This document shows, piece after piece, positions 11,443-20,284 of a stretch of 58,666 nucleotides of DNA. This DNA comes from Acidovorax sp. GW101-3H11 (GTDB lineage Bacteria; Pseudomonadota; Gammaproteobacteria; Burkholderiales; Burkholderiaceae_C), in the NCBI RefSeq assembly GCF_001633105.1, contig NZ_LUKZ01000023.1, positions 1 through 58,666 on the forward strand. The letters are read 5' to 3'. The notes below the pieces were generated by a model. The model was not told the DNA's origin. It worked only from the letters and a program-made list of their open reading frames with translations, and ran no database searches. Each line of letters starts with the position of its first letter. Position 1 is the stretch's first letter. The position numbers and the translations under genes are program-made.

Positions 11443-12357
11443 ATGCGCGACCTGGACCTGCAGACCCTGCGCCTGTTTGCAGCCGTGTGCGAGCAGCGCA
11501 GCATTGCACGCGTGGCCGAGCAGGAGTCCATCGTGGGTTCGGCCATCAGCAAGCGGCTGGCGCAGCTGGAAGACACCGTGGGCACGCCCCTGCTACTGCG
11601 CAAACGCCGGGGCGTGGTGCCCACCCCGGCGGGCGAAACCCTGCTGGAGCATGCGCGCACCATGCTGGCCAGCGTGGGCCAGATCGAGCGCGACATGGCG
11701 GCCTACGCCACCGGCACGCGCGGCCATGTGCGCATGCTGGTCACCGCGTCCGTCATGGCCGAATCGCTGGCCGACGATGTGGCGGCCTTCTTGCAAGACC
11801 CCGCACACCGCGACATCCAGATCAGCCTGGAAGAGCGCGTGAGCCCTGACGTGGTGCAAGGCATCCGCGACGGCAGCGCCTCCATCGGCATCTGCTGGGA
11901 CGCGGCCGACCTTTCGGGCCTGGAAACCAGCGCCTACCGCAGCGACCACCTGGCCGTGGTGGCGCACCAGTCGCACCCCGTGGCCCAGCTGCAGAGCGTG
12001 CGGTTTGCCGACGTGCTGGAGCATGAATTCGTCAGCATGCCCGCACTGAGCGCCGTGCAGGTGCTGCTGGCACGCGCTGCGGCTGTCGAGGGAAAACTGC
12101 TGGCCCACCGCGTGCTGGTGTCCAACTTTGACGCCGCGCTGCGGGTGGTGCGCGCCAACCTGGCCATCAGCGTGGTGCCGCGCGAGGTGGCCCAGCCCTT
12201 TGCCCAATTGGCGCCCGTGCGCATCGTCCCGCTGAGTGATCCCTGGGCCCGGCGGCGCTTTGCCATCTGCTACCGCAGTGCCAGCGCCCTGCCCCCGGCG
12301 GCGCAGTTGCTGGTGGGGTATCTGGCGCGGCAGGGGCATCTGCTCCTGGCGCCCTGA
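11443..12357 (+). CDS. LysR-family transcriptional regulator
   Basis: The 304-residue protein has the LysR winged helix at residues 4-62 (LDLQTLRLFAAVCEQRSIAR through TPLLLRKRRGVVPTPAG) and a periplasmic-binding-fold effector domain from about 90. It diverges from the lyase / CoA-transferase / Bug operon across a 122-bp gap containing a perfect inverted repeat. It is therefore the likely activator of that operon, responding to the imported acid or its CoA ester. The effector itself cannot be read from the sequence. Confidence 0.94.
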   Translation: MRDLDLQTLRLFAAVCEQRSIARVAEQESIVGSAISKRLAQLEDTVGTPLLLRKRRGVVPTPAGETLLEHARTMLASVGQIERDMAAYATGTRGHVRMLVTASVMAESLADDVAAFLQDPAHRDIQISLEERVSPDVVQGIRDGSASIGICWDAADLSGLETSAYRSDHLAVVAHQSHPVAQLQSVRFADVLEHEFVSMPALSAVQVLLARAAAVEGKLLAHRVLVSNFDAALRVVRANLAISVVPREVAQPFAQLAPVRIVPLSDPWARRRFAICYRSASALPPAAQLLVGYLARQGHLLLAP

Positions 12358-12444
12358 TCCGTGGCCGGTGCGCAACATTTTGTTGGCGAATAGCCCAAAT
12401 TTCCCCTTCAGCGCATATGTGACGTGCGTTCTGAGCTACCAAAC

Positions 12445-12473
12445 TTGTAGCAAAACGGGTTCCGCGCTATAGT
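12445..12473 (+). promoter_or_regulatory. Sigma-70 promoter of the HxlR gene
   Basis: TTGTAG at 12445-12450 and TATAGT at 12468-12473 are separated by exactly 17 bp. They lie 77 bp upstream of the HxlR-type regulator start, with GAGGAG before the ATG. Confidence 0.65.
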
Positions 12474-12549
12474 TTCAGCACATCACGGGCCCGGCAACCG
12501 TCCGCCCGATCCGAATCGAGATCCAACACTTGCGCGAGGAGAAGCGTCC

Positions 12550-12858
12550 ATGAGCTCCAAAGAAAATGTCGCCATCAACCAACTGTTCGAGCGGCTTGAA
12601 TGCCGCTACGCACTGCGCGTGCTGTGGGCCCTGAAGGACGGCCACCCCCAGACCTTCCGCCTGCTGCAGGACAGCGTGGGCGGCATCACCCCCAACACGC
12701 TCAACACCCGCATCAAGGAACTGCGCGAAGCCGGTTTTGTGGACCATGGCAGCGACGGCTACACCGTCACCCCCTCGGGCGCCGATCTGCTCAAGCGCCT
12801 GTCGGACGTGCAGGCCTTCGCCACACGCTGGGTGGCAGGCCGCGCCAAGAAGGCCTGA
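12550..12858 (+). CDS. HxlR-type winged-helix transcriptional regulator
   Basis: Small DNA-binding protein of 102 aa. It contains the HxlR/MarR-like winged helix: LECRYALRVLWALKDGHPQT, then LQDSVGGITPNTLNTRIKEL as recognition helix, then a wing with DGYTVTPSG. HxlR proteins often carry a thiol sensor near the N-terminus; here there is a single Cys at residue 18 (ECRY). It stands alone, with its own promoter upstream and a hairpin repeat downstream. No adjacent target gene is obvious. Confidence 0.85.
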   Translation: MSSKENVAINQLFERLECRYALRVLWALKDGHPQTFRLLQDSVGGITPNTLNTRIKELREAGFVDHGSDGYTVTPSGADLLKRLSDVQAFATRWVAGRAKKA

Positions 12859-12903
12859 GCCCCACAGTCTCTCTGCCTCCTGCCCTGCACGGGGCATTCG
12901 CTA

Positions 12904-12968
12904 AAATAGCAGTCTAAATAGCTTCTAGCGCGCGATGAGCAAGCGCTAGAAGCTATATTTTTAATAGC
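12904..12968. repeat. Dispersed palindromic repeat (ATAGC family), copy 2
   Basis: The best copy in the window. ATAGCTTCTAGCG at 12918-12930 pairs perfectly over 13 bp with CGCTAGAAGCTAT at 12944-12956 around a 13-nt loop. It is flanked by A/T-rich tails (AAAATAGC and TTTTTAATAGC). It lies between the HxlR gene and the FKBP gene and could also terminate HxlR transcription. Confidence 0.8.
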
Positions 12969-12986
12969 ACTCAAGGAACCTCCACC

Positions 12987-13346
12987 ATGGCACTGACCAC
13001 CACCGCATCCGGCCTGCAGTACGAAGACACCACCGTGGGCGAAGGCGCCGAAGCCACCAAGGGCCAGAACGTGTCGGTGCACTACACCGGCTGGCTCTAC
13101 AACAACGGCGAACAAGGCGCCAAGTTCGACTCCAGCCGCGACCGCAACGATCCCTTTGAATTTGCACTGGGCGCGGGCATGGTCATCAAGGGTTGGGACG
13201 AAGGCGTGCAAGGCATGAAGATCGGCGGCCAACGCACACTGATCATCCCCGCCTCCCTGGGCTACGGCGCGCGCGGTGCAGGCGGCGTGATCCCACCGAA
13301 CGCCACGCTCAAGTTCGACGTGGAACTGCTCAAGGTCGGCCGCTGA
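12987..13346 (+). CDS. FKBP-type peptidyl-prolyl cis-trans isomerase
   Basis: Cytoplasmic single-domain FKBP of 119 aa that catalyses proline isomerisation. There is no signal peptide. The full active-site set is visible: VSVHYTGWLYNNGEQG, KFDSSRDRNDPFEFALG, MVIKGWDEGVQGMKIGGQRT, IPASLGYGARG and IPPNATLKFDVELL. An AAGGA ribosome site precedes the ATG. It is followed by a strong bidirectional terminator. Confidence 0.96.
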   Translation: MALTTTASGLQYEDTTVGEGAEATKGQNVSVHYTGWLYNNGEQGAKFDSSRDRNDPFEFALGAGMVIKGWDEGVQGMKIGGQRTLIIPASLGYGARGAGGVIPPNATLKFDVELLKVGR

Positions 13347-13375
13347 TCGCGGGGCCCCTCGGGCCACAAAAAACC

Positions 13376-13400
13376 AAAGCGGCCCGCGGGCCGCTTTTTT
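13376..13400. terminator. Bidirectional rho-independent terminator
   Basis: AAAGCGGCCCG directly abuts its complement CGGGCCGCTTT and runs into six T residues. On the other strand an A-rich flank gives U-rich sequence. It serves the FKBP gene and the convergent hypothetical gene at 13473-13991. Confidence 0.88.
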
Positions 13401-13472
13401 GTTTGCGGCGAACTGTGCTCGCCATCCTCCGAAACAAGCAAAACGCGCGAAGGCGCTGGGTCTGCGAAGGGC

Positions 13473-13991
13473 TCAGTCAAACAGCGCGTGGTCCAGCCGC
13501 TCGAACTTGCCCTCGCCAACGGCCTCGCGGATCTTGGGGGCCAGCGCGGCCAGGTCGTCAAAGCTGCCCGCCCCTTCCACCGCCAGGTTCAGACGAAACC
13601 CGCGCAGCCCCAGGCCCGCCGTCAGCTCCGTCGCAATGGGGTAAGCGGCCTGGTAGCGCTCTTTGGGCGAGCGCCCCGAGCCCTCCATGGGGGAGGCGAT
13701 GGTGCCCAGGTCGGTGCCCGGCGCATCCAGATCAGCCGCAGTGCCTGCCGCCGAAGTGGTGGCGGCGGCGAACACCGGCATGGGCTGGCCCGACAACGGG
13801 GCCAGCAGCCCCTGGGCAATCATGGTCTGGACATCGTCCTGCGTGATGCCCATGGCCGCTGTGGCCGCCAGGACTTCACCCATGGTGCGCTTGCCGTCAA
13901 ACAGGATGAATGCCGAACGCTGGCGCGAACTCAAACTGCCACGGCGATCCTTGAGGGCCTCTTGCCCGGCCTGGGTTTTGACGAGAACCAT
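13473..13991 (-). CDS. Conserved hypothetical protein
   Basis: A 172-residue soluble protein with no signal peptide or membrane helix; I do not recognise a named family. The N-terminal ~70 residues (SLSSRQRSAFILFDGKRTMG, then a helix-rich stretch) look like a small helix-turn-helix or winged-helix module. An Ala/Thr-rich linker follows, then a helical C-terminal half ending KFERLDHALFD. A strong ribosome site (AGGAG) lies just before the ATG and codon use is normal, so it is a real gene. It is flanked by FKBP and the symporter and is probably monocistronic. Confidence 0.8.
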   Translation of the reverse strand: MVLVKTQAGQEALKDRRGSLSSRQRSAFILFDGKRTMGEVLAATAAMGITQDDVQTMIAQGLLAPLSGQPMPVFAAATTSAAGTAADLDAPGTDLGTIASPMEGSGRSPKERYQAAYPIATELTAGLGLRGFRLNLAVEGAGSFDDLAALAPKIREAVGEGKFERLDHALFD

Positions 13992-14141
13992 GCCTCTCCT
14001 AGGGAATGAATACGGTGGCAGCTAAGGCCAGACGGTTGCAATGGCCGAAGGGCCACGCTGTTTAACCCAGAATCCCATGTTTTGAAAACTATGGAAATCG
14101 GGGTTTACACATAAATACACCCGATGCCTGCCCCGCAGGGC

Positions 14142-16241
14142 CTACATTTCCGAGCGGATGCGCGGCAGCGCCGGGGCTGGCCGTGTCATCCAGCTCAGCA
14201 CCACCGTGACCAGCAGCCCGCAGGGCACGCCAAACACACCGGCCGAGATGGGCTGGATGCCAAACCAGAGCCCATCGGCCAGCAGCCAGCGGGGCAACAC
14301 ACCCTGCACGGCAGGCACATGGGACAGCATGTAGTACACCGCAATGCCCAGCCCGGTGAGCATGCCCGCCACCGCCCCCTGCCGCGTGGTGCCCCGCCAG
14401 AAGATGCCCAGCACCATGGCAGGCACAAAGGCCGATGCCGCCAGCGAGAACGACGCCGACACCATGGGCAAAATCTCGGACGGTTTGAGCGCCGCCACAA
14501 AAGCGGCCGACAGGGCCACCGCCAGCAGCGCAAACTTGCTCAGAATCACCCGCTGCTCAGGCGAGGCCTTGCGCTGCGAGTCCTGAAAGTACAGGTCGCG
14601 CACCAGCGCATTGCTGATGGTGAGCAACAGGCCATCGGCGGTCGAGAGCGCCGCCGCCAGCCCACCCGCCGCCACCAGGCCCGACACCACATACGGCAGG
14701 CCGCCCAGCTCGGGCGTGGCCAGCATGATGAGGTCCGCCCCGAGACGGATCTCGCCAAACTGAATCAGGCCGTCGCCATTCACGTCTTCCAGCGACAGGA
14801 GCGAGCTGTCCACCCGCGACCATTGGGCCATCCAGGTGGGCAACGCCTCGAAGCTGCTGCCCACCAGGTTCTGCATCACCTCGAACTTGACCAGCACCGC
14901 CAGCGCCGGGGCGCTGAGGTACAGCAGCGCAATAAAAAACAGCGACCACCCCACCGATGCGCGCGCCGCCGACACCGACGGCGAGGTGTAAAACCGCGTG
15001 AGCAGGTGCGGCAGGCCCGCCGTGCCCACCATCAGGCAGAACATGAGCGCCAGAAAGTTGCGGCGCGTCAGCTCGTAGTCGCGCTGCTCTTCAGGGGTGC
15101 CATCGGGGTCGCCCACATAGGCCTGGCTGTGGGGCGGCAGTCCACCCAGGGGGCGCGCGCGCTCGTAGTTCTCGCGCATTTCGCGGGTCCAGCGCTCGCG
15201 CGCGGCGTTGGCATCGCGTGGCAGTGCGGCCAGCTCGCGGCTCGCGGCCACGATCAGGCCCACGTCGGCGTTCTGCGCGCGCAGCGCCCGTATGCGCTCG
15301 CGCCCCTTCTCGCGCTCGTGCGCCAGCGATGCCTCCACGTTCTGCAGACGCGCCTCGAAATCCTTGGCGCGCTGCAGGTAGGCCTGCACCACCTGGTGCT
15401 CGGCCGGGGAATCGAGCAGCTGCGCCTCCAGGTCGGCGATCTTGCCAATCTGCTCGCCATAGACCAGGGGCGCCAGCGGGTTGCCCAGCTGCTTGTAGGC
15501 CAGCCACGACACCGGGATCATGAACGCCAGCAGCAGCACCACGTACTGCGCCACCTGTGTCCAGGTGATGGCCCGCATGCCCCCCAGGAACGAGCACAGC
15601 AGCACCCCGCCCAGGCCCAGCATGATGCCGATCTCGAACTGCACCCCTGTAAGGCGCGAGGCAATCAGTCCCACGCCATAGATCTGCGCCACCACGTAGG
15701 TGAACGAGCACAGCACCGCCGCCAGCGCAGCGATCACGCGCGGCCAGCGCCCGCCAAAACGCACATGAAAAAAATCGGGAATGGTGTAGAGCCCCATGGC
15801 CCGCAGGTGCGGTGCGATCAGCATGGCCACCAGGCAAAAGCCCCCCGTCCAGCCCAGCAGATAGGCCAGGCCACCGGCCTGCCCCGGCGTGCCCGAAAAG
15901 CCCTGCAGATACAACGCGCCCGACAGGCTGATGAACGACGCCGCGCTCATCCAGTCGGCCGCCGTGGCCATGCCGTTGTACATGGGCGGAATGCGCCGCC
16001 CCGCCACGTAGTAGTCCTCGGGGTCGGTCGTGCGGCCATACACGCCGATGCCGGCGTAGACCATCACGGTGAGGAACAAAAAGATCGGGCCGATCCAGTG
16101 GCGCGACAGCCCCTGGTGCTCGGCCCAGGTCATCAGGGCCAGAAAACCCAGCACCCCCGCCACATACAGCGCCAGGATGCGGTGCAGCCGCCACAGGTAG
16201 GCGCGGTCACTGTCCACACGGCTGCGCTCGCGCTCAGCCAT
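14142..16241 (-). CDS. Sodium:solute symporter, large subunit (VC_2705 / TIGR03648 type)
   Basis: SSS-family transporter of 699 aa, made with the DUF4212 small subunit just upstream. The SSS core is visible in TTDPEDYYVAGRRIPPMYNG (about 71-90), AADWMSAASFISLSG and the later ALSTADGLLLTISNALVRD. A hydrophilic, strongly helical insert of about 130 residues (262-392) separates two membrane segments. An EF-hand-like loop DVNGDGLIQFGE occurs at 486-497. Both features belong to this subfamily as I know it. The ATG at 16241 overlaps the small-subunit stop (ATGGCTGA), indicating translational coupling. The substrate is unknown; related SSS proteins carry acetate and other monocarboxylates. Confidence 0.93.
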   Translation of the reverse strand: MAERERSRVDSDRAYLWRLHRILALYVAGVLGFLALMTWAEHQGLSRHWIGPIFLFLTVMVYAGIGVYGRTTDPEDYYVAGRRIPPMYNGMATAADWMSAASFISLSGALYLQGFSGTPGQAGGLAYLLGWTGGFCLVAMLIAPHLRAMGLYTIPDFFHVRFGGRWPRVIAALAAVLCSFTYVVAQIYGVGLIASRLTGVQFEIGIMLGLGGVLLCSFLGGMRAITWTQVAQYVVLLLAFMIPVSWLAYKQLGNPLAPLVYGEQIGKIADLEAQLLDSPAEHQVVQAYLQRAKDFEARLQNVEASLAHEREKGRERIRALRAQNADVGLIVAASRELAALPRDANAARERWTREMRENYERARPLGGLPPHSQAYVGDPDGTPEEQRDYELTRRNFLALMFCLMVGTAGLPHLLTRFYTSPSVSAARASVGWSLFFIALLYLSAPALAVLVKFEVMQNLVGSSFEALPTWMAQWSRVDSSLLSLEDVNGDGLIQFGEIRLGADLIMLATPELGGLPYVVSGLVAAGGLAAALSTADGLLLTISNALVRDLYFQDSQRKASPEQRVILSKFALLAVALSAAFVAALKPSEILPMVSASFSLAASAFVPAMVLGIFWRGTTRQGAVAGMLTGLGIAVYYMLSHVPAVQGVLPRWLLADGLWFGIQPISAGVFGVPCGLLVTVVLSWMTRPAPALPRIRSEM

Positions 16242-16575
16242 GGGGGCGGTCTGCAAAGGGGCTCGGCGGCGGCTGCTGCTGCGACGCCTGCCCATCGCTG
16301 CGCTCCAGGCGGTTCATGGCCCAGCCGTACACCACCACGATGCCAATGAACACCAGCACGGCCCCCTGCGCCGCGATCCAGTAGCCCAGCGGCCAGCCGC
16401 CGATGACCAGCGCCTGCAGGTCACGGGCGAAATAGGTGGCACCAAACGACACCAGGGCCCACAGCAGCAACAGGGCCGCCTTGAGCTTGAGGTGGCGCAC
16501 ATCGTGCAGATCGGGCGGAAAAGGCCCCGCCATCTCTGGGTCAGAGGGGCGGGCATTGGGCTGCTGCGGGGGCAT
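16234..16575 (-). CDS. Sodium:solute symporter small subunit (DUF4212)
   Basis: A 113-residue membrane protein with two hydrophobic helices, KLKAALLLLWALVSFGATYF and YWIAAQGAVLVFIGIVVVYG. The sequence FARDLQALVIGGWPLGYW between them is typical of DUF4212 / TIGR03647 partners of SSS symporters. The C-terminal tail is Gln/Pro-rich. The start is ATG 16575, or the adjacent GTG 16578; no clear ribosome site is visible. Its end overlaps the large-subunit start by 8 bp. It probably stabilises or assembles the large subunit. Confidence 0.9.
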   Translation of the reverse strand: MPPQQPNARPSDPEMAGPFPPDLHDVRHLKLKAALLLLWALVSFGATYFARDLQALVIGGWPLGYWIAAQGAVLVFIGIVVVYGWAMNRLERSDGQASQQQPPPSPFADRPHG

Positions 16576-16632
16576 CACAAACGCGGTGGCGGTTGGTGCA
16601 GGTGGCCCATGGCGGTGCAGCAGCCCCGGGGG

Positions 16633-19023
16633 TCAGCGGGCCAGTTGCTGCCAGGTGGCGATCACGCTGTCGGGGTTGAGCGAGATCGACGAGATGCCCT
16701 CCTTGGCCAGCCACTGCGCAAAGTCAGGGTGGTCGCTGGGGCCCTGGCCGCAGATGCCGATGTACTTGCCTTGTGCGAGGCAGGCCTTGATGGCCTTTTC
16801 CACCAGCGCCAGCACAGCCGGGTCGCGCTCGTCAAAGTCCTGCGCCAGCAGCTCCAGGCCCGAATCACGGTCCAGGCCCAGGGTGAGCTGGGTCAGGTCG
16901 TTGGAGCCGATGGAGAAGCCGTCGAAGAACTCCAGGAAGCGCTCGGCCAGGATGGCGTTGCTGGGCACCTCGCACATCATGATGACCTTAAGGTCGTCCT
17001 TGCCACGCTGCAGGCCATGGGTGGCCAGCAGCTTGGTCACGCGCTCGGCCTGGCCCAGCGTGCGCACAAAAGGCACCATCACCTGCACATTGGTCAGGCC
17101 CATGTCGTTGCGCACGCGCTTGAGCGCTTCGCACTCCATCGCAAAGGCTTCGCCGAAGTCTTCGCTGATGTAGCGGGCCGCGCCACGGAAGCCGAGCATC
17201 GGGTTTTCTTCCTCGGGCTCGTAGCGGCTGCCGCCAATGAGCTTGCGGTACTCGTTGGACTTGAAGTCCGACAGGCGCACGATGACAGGCTTGGGCCAGA
17301 AGGCGGCGGCGATGGTGGCTACACCTTCGGCGACCTTGTCCACGTAGAACGCGCGGGGCGACGCATGGCCCCGGGCCACGGATTCCACGGCCTTCTTCAG
17401 GTCGGCATCGATCTGGGGGTAGTCCAGGATCGCCTTGGGGTGCACACCAATGTTGTTGTTGATGATGAACTCCAGACGCGCCAGGCCCACGCCTTCATTC
17501 GGCAGCTGGGCAAAGTCAAACGCCAGCTGGGGGTTGCCCACGTTCATCATGATCTTGGTCTTGATGGGGGGCATCTCGCCGCGCTGCACTTCGGTGACCT
17601 CGGTTTCGAGCAGGCCGTCATAGATCTTGCCCGTGTCGCCCTCGGAGCAGCTCACCGTGACCAGCGTGCCGTCTTTCAGCAGCTCCGTCGCGTCGCCACA
17701 GCCCACCACGGCCGGAATACCCAGCTCGCGCGCGATGATGGCGGCGTGGCAGGTGCGGCCGCCCCGGTTGGTAACGATGGCGCTGGCGCGCTTCATCACG
17801 GGCTCCCAGTTGGGGTCGGTCATGTCGGTCACCAGCACATCGCCGGGCTGGACCTTGTCCATCTCGGAAATGTTGTGCACCAAGCGCACGGGGCCGGTGC
17901 CAATCTTCTGGCCAATCGCACGGCCCTCGGCCAGCACGGTGCCATGGCCCTTGAGCTTGTAGCGCAGCTCGGCCTGGCCCTTGGCCTGGCTCTTCACGGT
18001 TTCAGGGCGCGCCTGCAGGATGTAGAGGTGGCCGTCGGTGCCGTCCTTGCCCCACTCGATGTCCATGGGGCGGCCGTAGTGCTGCTCGATCACCAGCGCG
18101 TAGCGCGCCAGTTGTTCCACGTCGGCGTCGGTCAGCGAGTAGCGGTTGCGCTGCTCGGTGGGCACATCAATGGTCTTGACCAGCTTGCCGCTGGCGGCCT
18201 TTTCCTCGGGTGTGGAAAACACCATCTGGATCAGCTTGCTGCCCAGGTTGCGGCGGATCAGCGCCTTTTTGCCGGCCTTGAGCATGGGCTTGTGCACATA
18301 GAACTCGTCGGGGTTCACGGCGCCCTGCACCACGGTTTCACCCAGGCCGTAGCTGCTGGTGATGAAGACGACTTCTTCGAAGCCGGATTCGGTGTCGATG
18401 GTGAACATCACGCCGGCCGCGCCCAGGTCGGAGCGCACCATGCGCTGCACACCCGCCGACAGGGCGACCACATCGTGCTCGAAACCCTTGTGCACGCGGT
18501 AGGAGATGGCGCGGTCGTTGTACAGCGACGCGAACACTTCCTTCATCTTGTGCAGCACGTCATCGATGCCCACCACGTTCAGGAAGGTTTCCTGCTGGCC
18601 CGCAAACGATGCATCGGGCAGATCCTCAGCCGTGGCGGACGAGCGCACGGCAAACGAAGCAGCGGGGTTGCCCGCGCTCAGCTTGGCAAATTCGTCGGCA
18701 ATGGCCTTTTGCAGGTCGGCCGGGAAGGGCTGGGCCTCGACCATGGCGCGGATCTCGGCGCCCACCTGCGCGAGGGCGCGCACGTCTTCGGTGTCCAGGC
18801 TCTTGAGCTTGGCACTGATCTTGTCGGCCAGGCCGTCGTAGGCCAGGAATTCGCGGAACGCGTGGGCGGTGGTGGCAAAGCCCGTGGGCACGCGCACGCC
18901 CTGCGGCAGTTGGGAGATCATCTCGCCGAGGCTGGCGTTTTTACCGCCAACGGCCTCGACATCGGTCATTCTCAGGTTTTCAAACGGTACGACCAGGGCG
19001 GTCGGGCTGAAAAGTGCAGACAT
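16633..19023 (-). CDS. ppsA: Phosphoenolpyruvate synthase
   Basis: Converts pyruvate and ATP to PEP, AMP and Pi for gluconeogenesis. The 796-residue protein has the N-terminal ATP-binding domain ([31 protein letters not shown]), the central phospho-His domain with [20 protein letters not shown], and the C-terminal PEP/pyruvate barrel ending [13 protein letters not shown] with the catalytic Cys. The ATG at 19023 has GGAG upstream; the frame stays open for 47 more codons that look non-coding. The divergent neighbour is its regulatory kinase/phosphorylase gene. Growth on aromatics and acids, as coded nearby, would need this enzyme. Confidence 0.97.
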   Translation of the reverse strand: MSALFSPTALVVPFENLRMTDVEAVGGKNASLGEMISQLPQGVRVPTGFATTAHAFREFLAYDGLADKISAKLKSLDTEDVRALAQVGAEIRAMVEAQPFPADLQKAIADEFAKLSAGNPAASFAVRSSATAEDLPDASFAGQQETFLNVVGIDDVLHKMKEVFASLYNDRAISYRVHKGFEHDVVALSAGVQRMVRSDLGAAGVMFTIDTESGFEEVVFITSSYGLGETVVQGAVNPDEFYVHKPMLKAGKKALIRRNLGSKLIQMVFSTPEEKAASGKLVKTIDVPTEQRNRYSLTDADVEQLARYALVIEQHYGRPMDIEWGKDGTDGHLYILQARPETVKSQAKGQAELRYKLKGHGTVLAEGRAIGQKIGTGPVRLVHNISEMDKVQPGDVLVTDMTDPNWEPVMKRASAIVTNRGGRTCHAAIIARELGIPAVVGCGDATELLKDGTLVTVSCSEGDTGKIYDGLLETEVTEVQRGEMPPIKTKIMMNVGNPQLAFDFAQLPNEGVGLARLEFIINNNIGVHPKAILDYPQIDADLKKAVESVARGHASPRAFYVDKVAEGVATIAAAFWPKPVIVRLSDFKSNEYRKLIGGSRYEPEEENPMLGFRGAARYISEDFGEAFAMECEALKRVRNDMGLTNVQVMVPFVRTLGQAERVTKLLATHGLQRGKDDLKVIMMCEVPSNAILAERFLEFFDGFSIGSNDLTQLTLGLDRDSGLELLAQDFDERDPAVLALVEKAIKACLAQGKYIGICGQGPSDHPDFAQWLAKEGISSISLNPDSVIATWQQLAR

Positions 19024-19153
19024 GGGAAAGCTCCAGAAGTTGAAACCGGGTCTGCATGCCTGGCCTCGGCGGGCGTCAGGCAAGCGGCCATGCACAGGCT
19101 GCAGCTTTGTCGTTGTGGTTGTAGGCCGACGGTGTGCATGGTGAGAATCAGAT

Positions 19154-19166
19154 AATTGTGACAATT
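19154..19166. promoter_or_regulatory. Palindrome in the ppsA-ppsR divergent promoter region
   Basis: AATTGT-G-ACAATT is a perfect 13-bp palindrome in the only AT-rich patch of the 264-bp divergent gap. It is a candidate binding site for a regulator of one or both genes. The protein is not identifiable. Confidence 0.4.
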
Positions 19167-19206
19167 GTAGGCCCGCGCATCTGGCAACGGGCTGACGCTT
19201 TCACGC

Positions 19207-19218
19207 GACTTACGCAAA
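19207..19218. repeat. Single arm of the GACTTACGCAAA palindrome
   Basis: An exact GACTTACGCAAA occurs here. The same 12-mer forms both arms of the 77-bp element at 37769-37845. No second arm is found nearby, so this is probably a decayed or solo copy. Confidence 0.45.
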
Positions 19219-19287
19219 TCGGGCCATCGCCACGTCTTTGTGGTGGCCACCCCGCTGGCGCAAGCCGCATCCAAAAAAAGGGCCTCC

Positions 19288-20109
19288 ATGCACTCGCGCA
19301 CCGTATTTTTTGTCTCTGACGGCACCGGCATTACCGCCGAAACCTTCGGCAACGCCATCCTGGCCCAGTTCGAGATGAAGCCGCGCCATGTGCGCCTGCC
19401 CTTCATCGACACCGTGGACAAGGCCCACCAGGCGGTGCGGCAGATCAACCACACCGGCGAGGTGGAGGGCAAAAAGCCTGTGGTCTTCACCACCCTGGTC
19501 AACATGGAAGTGCTCAAGGTCATCCAGGAAGGCTGCAAGGGCATGCTGCTGGACATGTTCGGCACCTTCGTCCACCCGCTGGAGGAAGAGCTGGGCATCA
19601 AGTCGCACCACCGCGTGGGCCGTTTCAGCGACGTGAGCCGCAGCAAGGAATACACCGACCGCATCGAAGCCATCAACTTCAGCCTGGCCCACGACGACGG
19701 CCAGAGCAACCGTGACCTGGCCGGTGCCGACGTGATCCTGGTGGGCGTGAGCCGCAGCGGCAAAACCCCCACCAGCCTGTACCTGGCCATGCAGTGTGGC
19801 CTGAAAGCCGCCAACTACCCCCTGATCCCAGAGGACTTCGAGCGCCGCCAGCTGCCCCCGGCCCTGGTGCCATTTCGCAACAAGATCTTTGGCCTGACCA
19901 TCAGCCCCGACCGCCTGGCCGAGATCCGCGCCGAGCGCCGCCCCAACTCGCGCTACGCCAGCCTGGAGAACTGCCGCATGGAAGTCTCCGAAGCCGAGGC
20001 CATGATGCGCCGCGCGGGCATCCGCTGGTTGTCCACCACCACCAAGTCGATCGAAGAGATTGCCACCACCATCCTGCAGGAGATCCGGCCGGAGAAGCTG
20101 GTGTATTGA
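19288..20109 (+). CDS. ppsR: PEP synthase regulatory protein (bifunctional kinase/pyrophosphorylase, DUF299)
   Basis: Controls PEP synthase by ADP-dependent phosphorylation and Pi-dependent dephosphorylation of the enzyme. The 273-residue protein starts [20 protein letters not shown], the family N-terminus, and has the P-loop [15 protein letters not shown] at about 150-165. [13 protein letters not shown] residues and a C-terminal [13 protein letters not shown] helix follow. The ATG at 19288 is supported by family N-termini and a preceding purine-rich AAAAAGGG. It diverges from ppsA, the usual arrangement. Confidence 0.95.
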   Translation: MHSRTVFFVSDGTGITAETFGNAILAQFEMKPRHVRLPFIDTVDKAHQAVRQINHTGEVEGKKPVVFTTLVNMEVLKVIQEGCKGMLLDMFGTFVHPLEEELGIKSHHRVGRFSDVSRSKEYTDRIEAINFSLAHDDGQSNRDLAGADVILVGVSRSGKTPTSLYLAMQCGLKAANYPLIPEDFERRQLPPALVPFRNKIFGLTISPDRLAEIRAERRPNSRYASLENCRMEVSEAEAMMRRAGIRWLSTTTKSIEEIATTILQEIRPEKLVY

Positions 20110-20164
20110 TCAGCGTTGCGTGACAAGTGCCATCCACCACAAAACCATCAAAGTGGTGGAAAGA

Positions 20165-20229
20165 CTATTGATAAAAATCGGCCCTGTCGCGCTACTGGCA
20201 AGCCCAAGCAGCTACAAATAACATAGCAA
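20165..20229. repeat. Dispersed palindromic repeat (ATAGC family), copy 3
   Basis: A degenerate copy between ppsR and the convergent LysR gene: TATTGATAAAAAT, then GCGCTACTGGCAAG, then AGCAGCTACAAATAACATAGC. It shares the AT-rich edges and the GCGCTA / AGCAGCTA blocks with copies 2 and 7. Confidence 0.5.
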
Positions 20230-20284
20230 ATCTTGACAGAGCCTGTGGCTCAGCCCGGCATGCGCTGTGGGCACGGCCCGCAGA

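Noticed and set aside
11321..11509. 63-codon N-terminal extension of the HMG-CoA-lyase-like protein
   Set aside because: It would run through the operator and into the divergent LysR gene. The GTG at 11320 has a good ribosome site and matches the family start.
16240..19155. 971-codon plus-strand frame over ppsA
   Set aside because: Antisense of the conserved PEP synthase, with His/Gly-rich random-looking translation.
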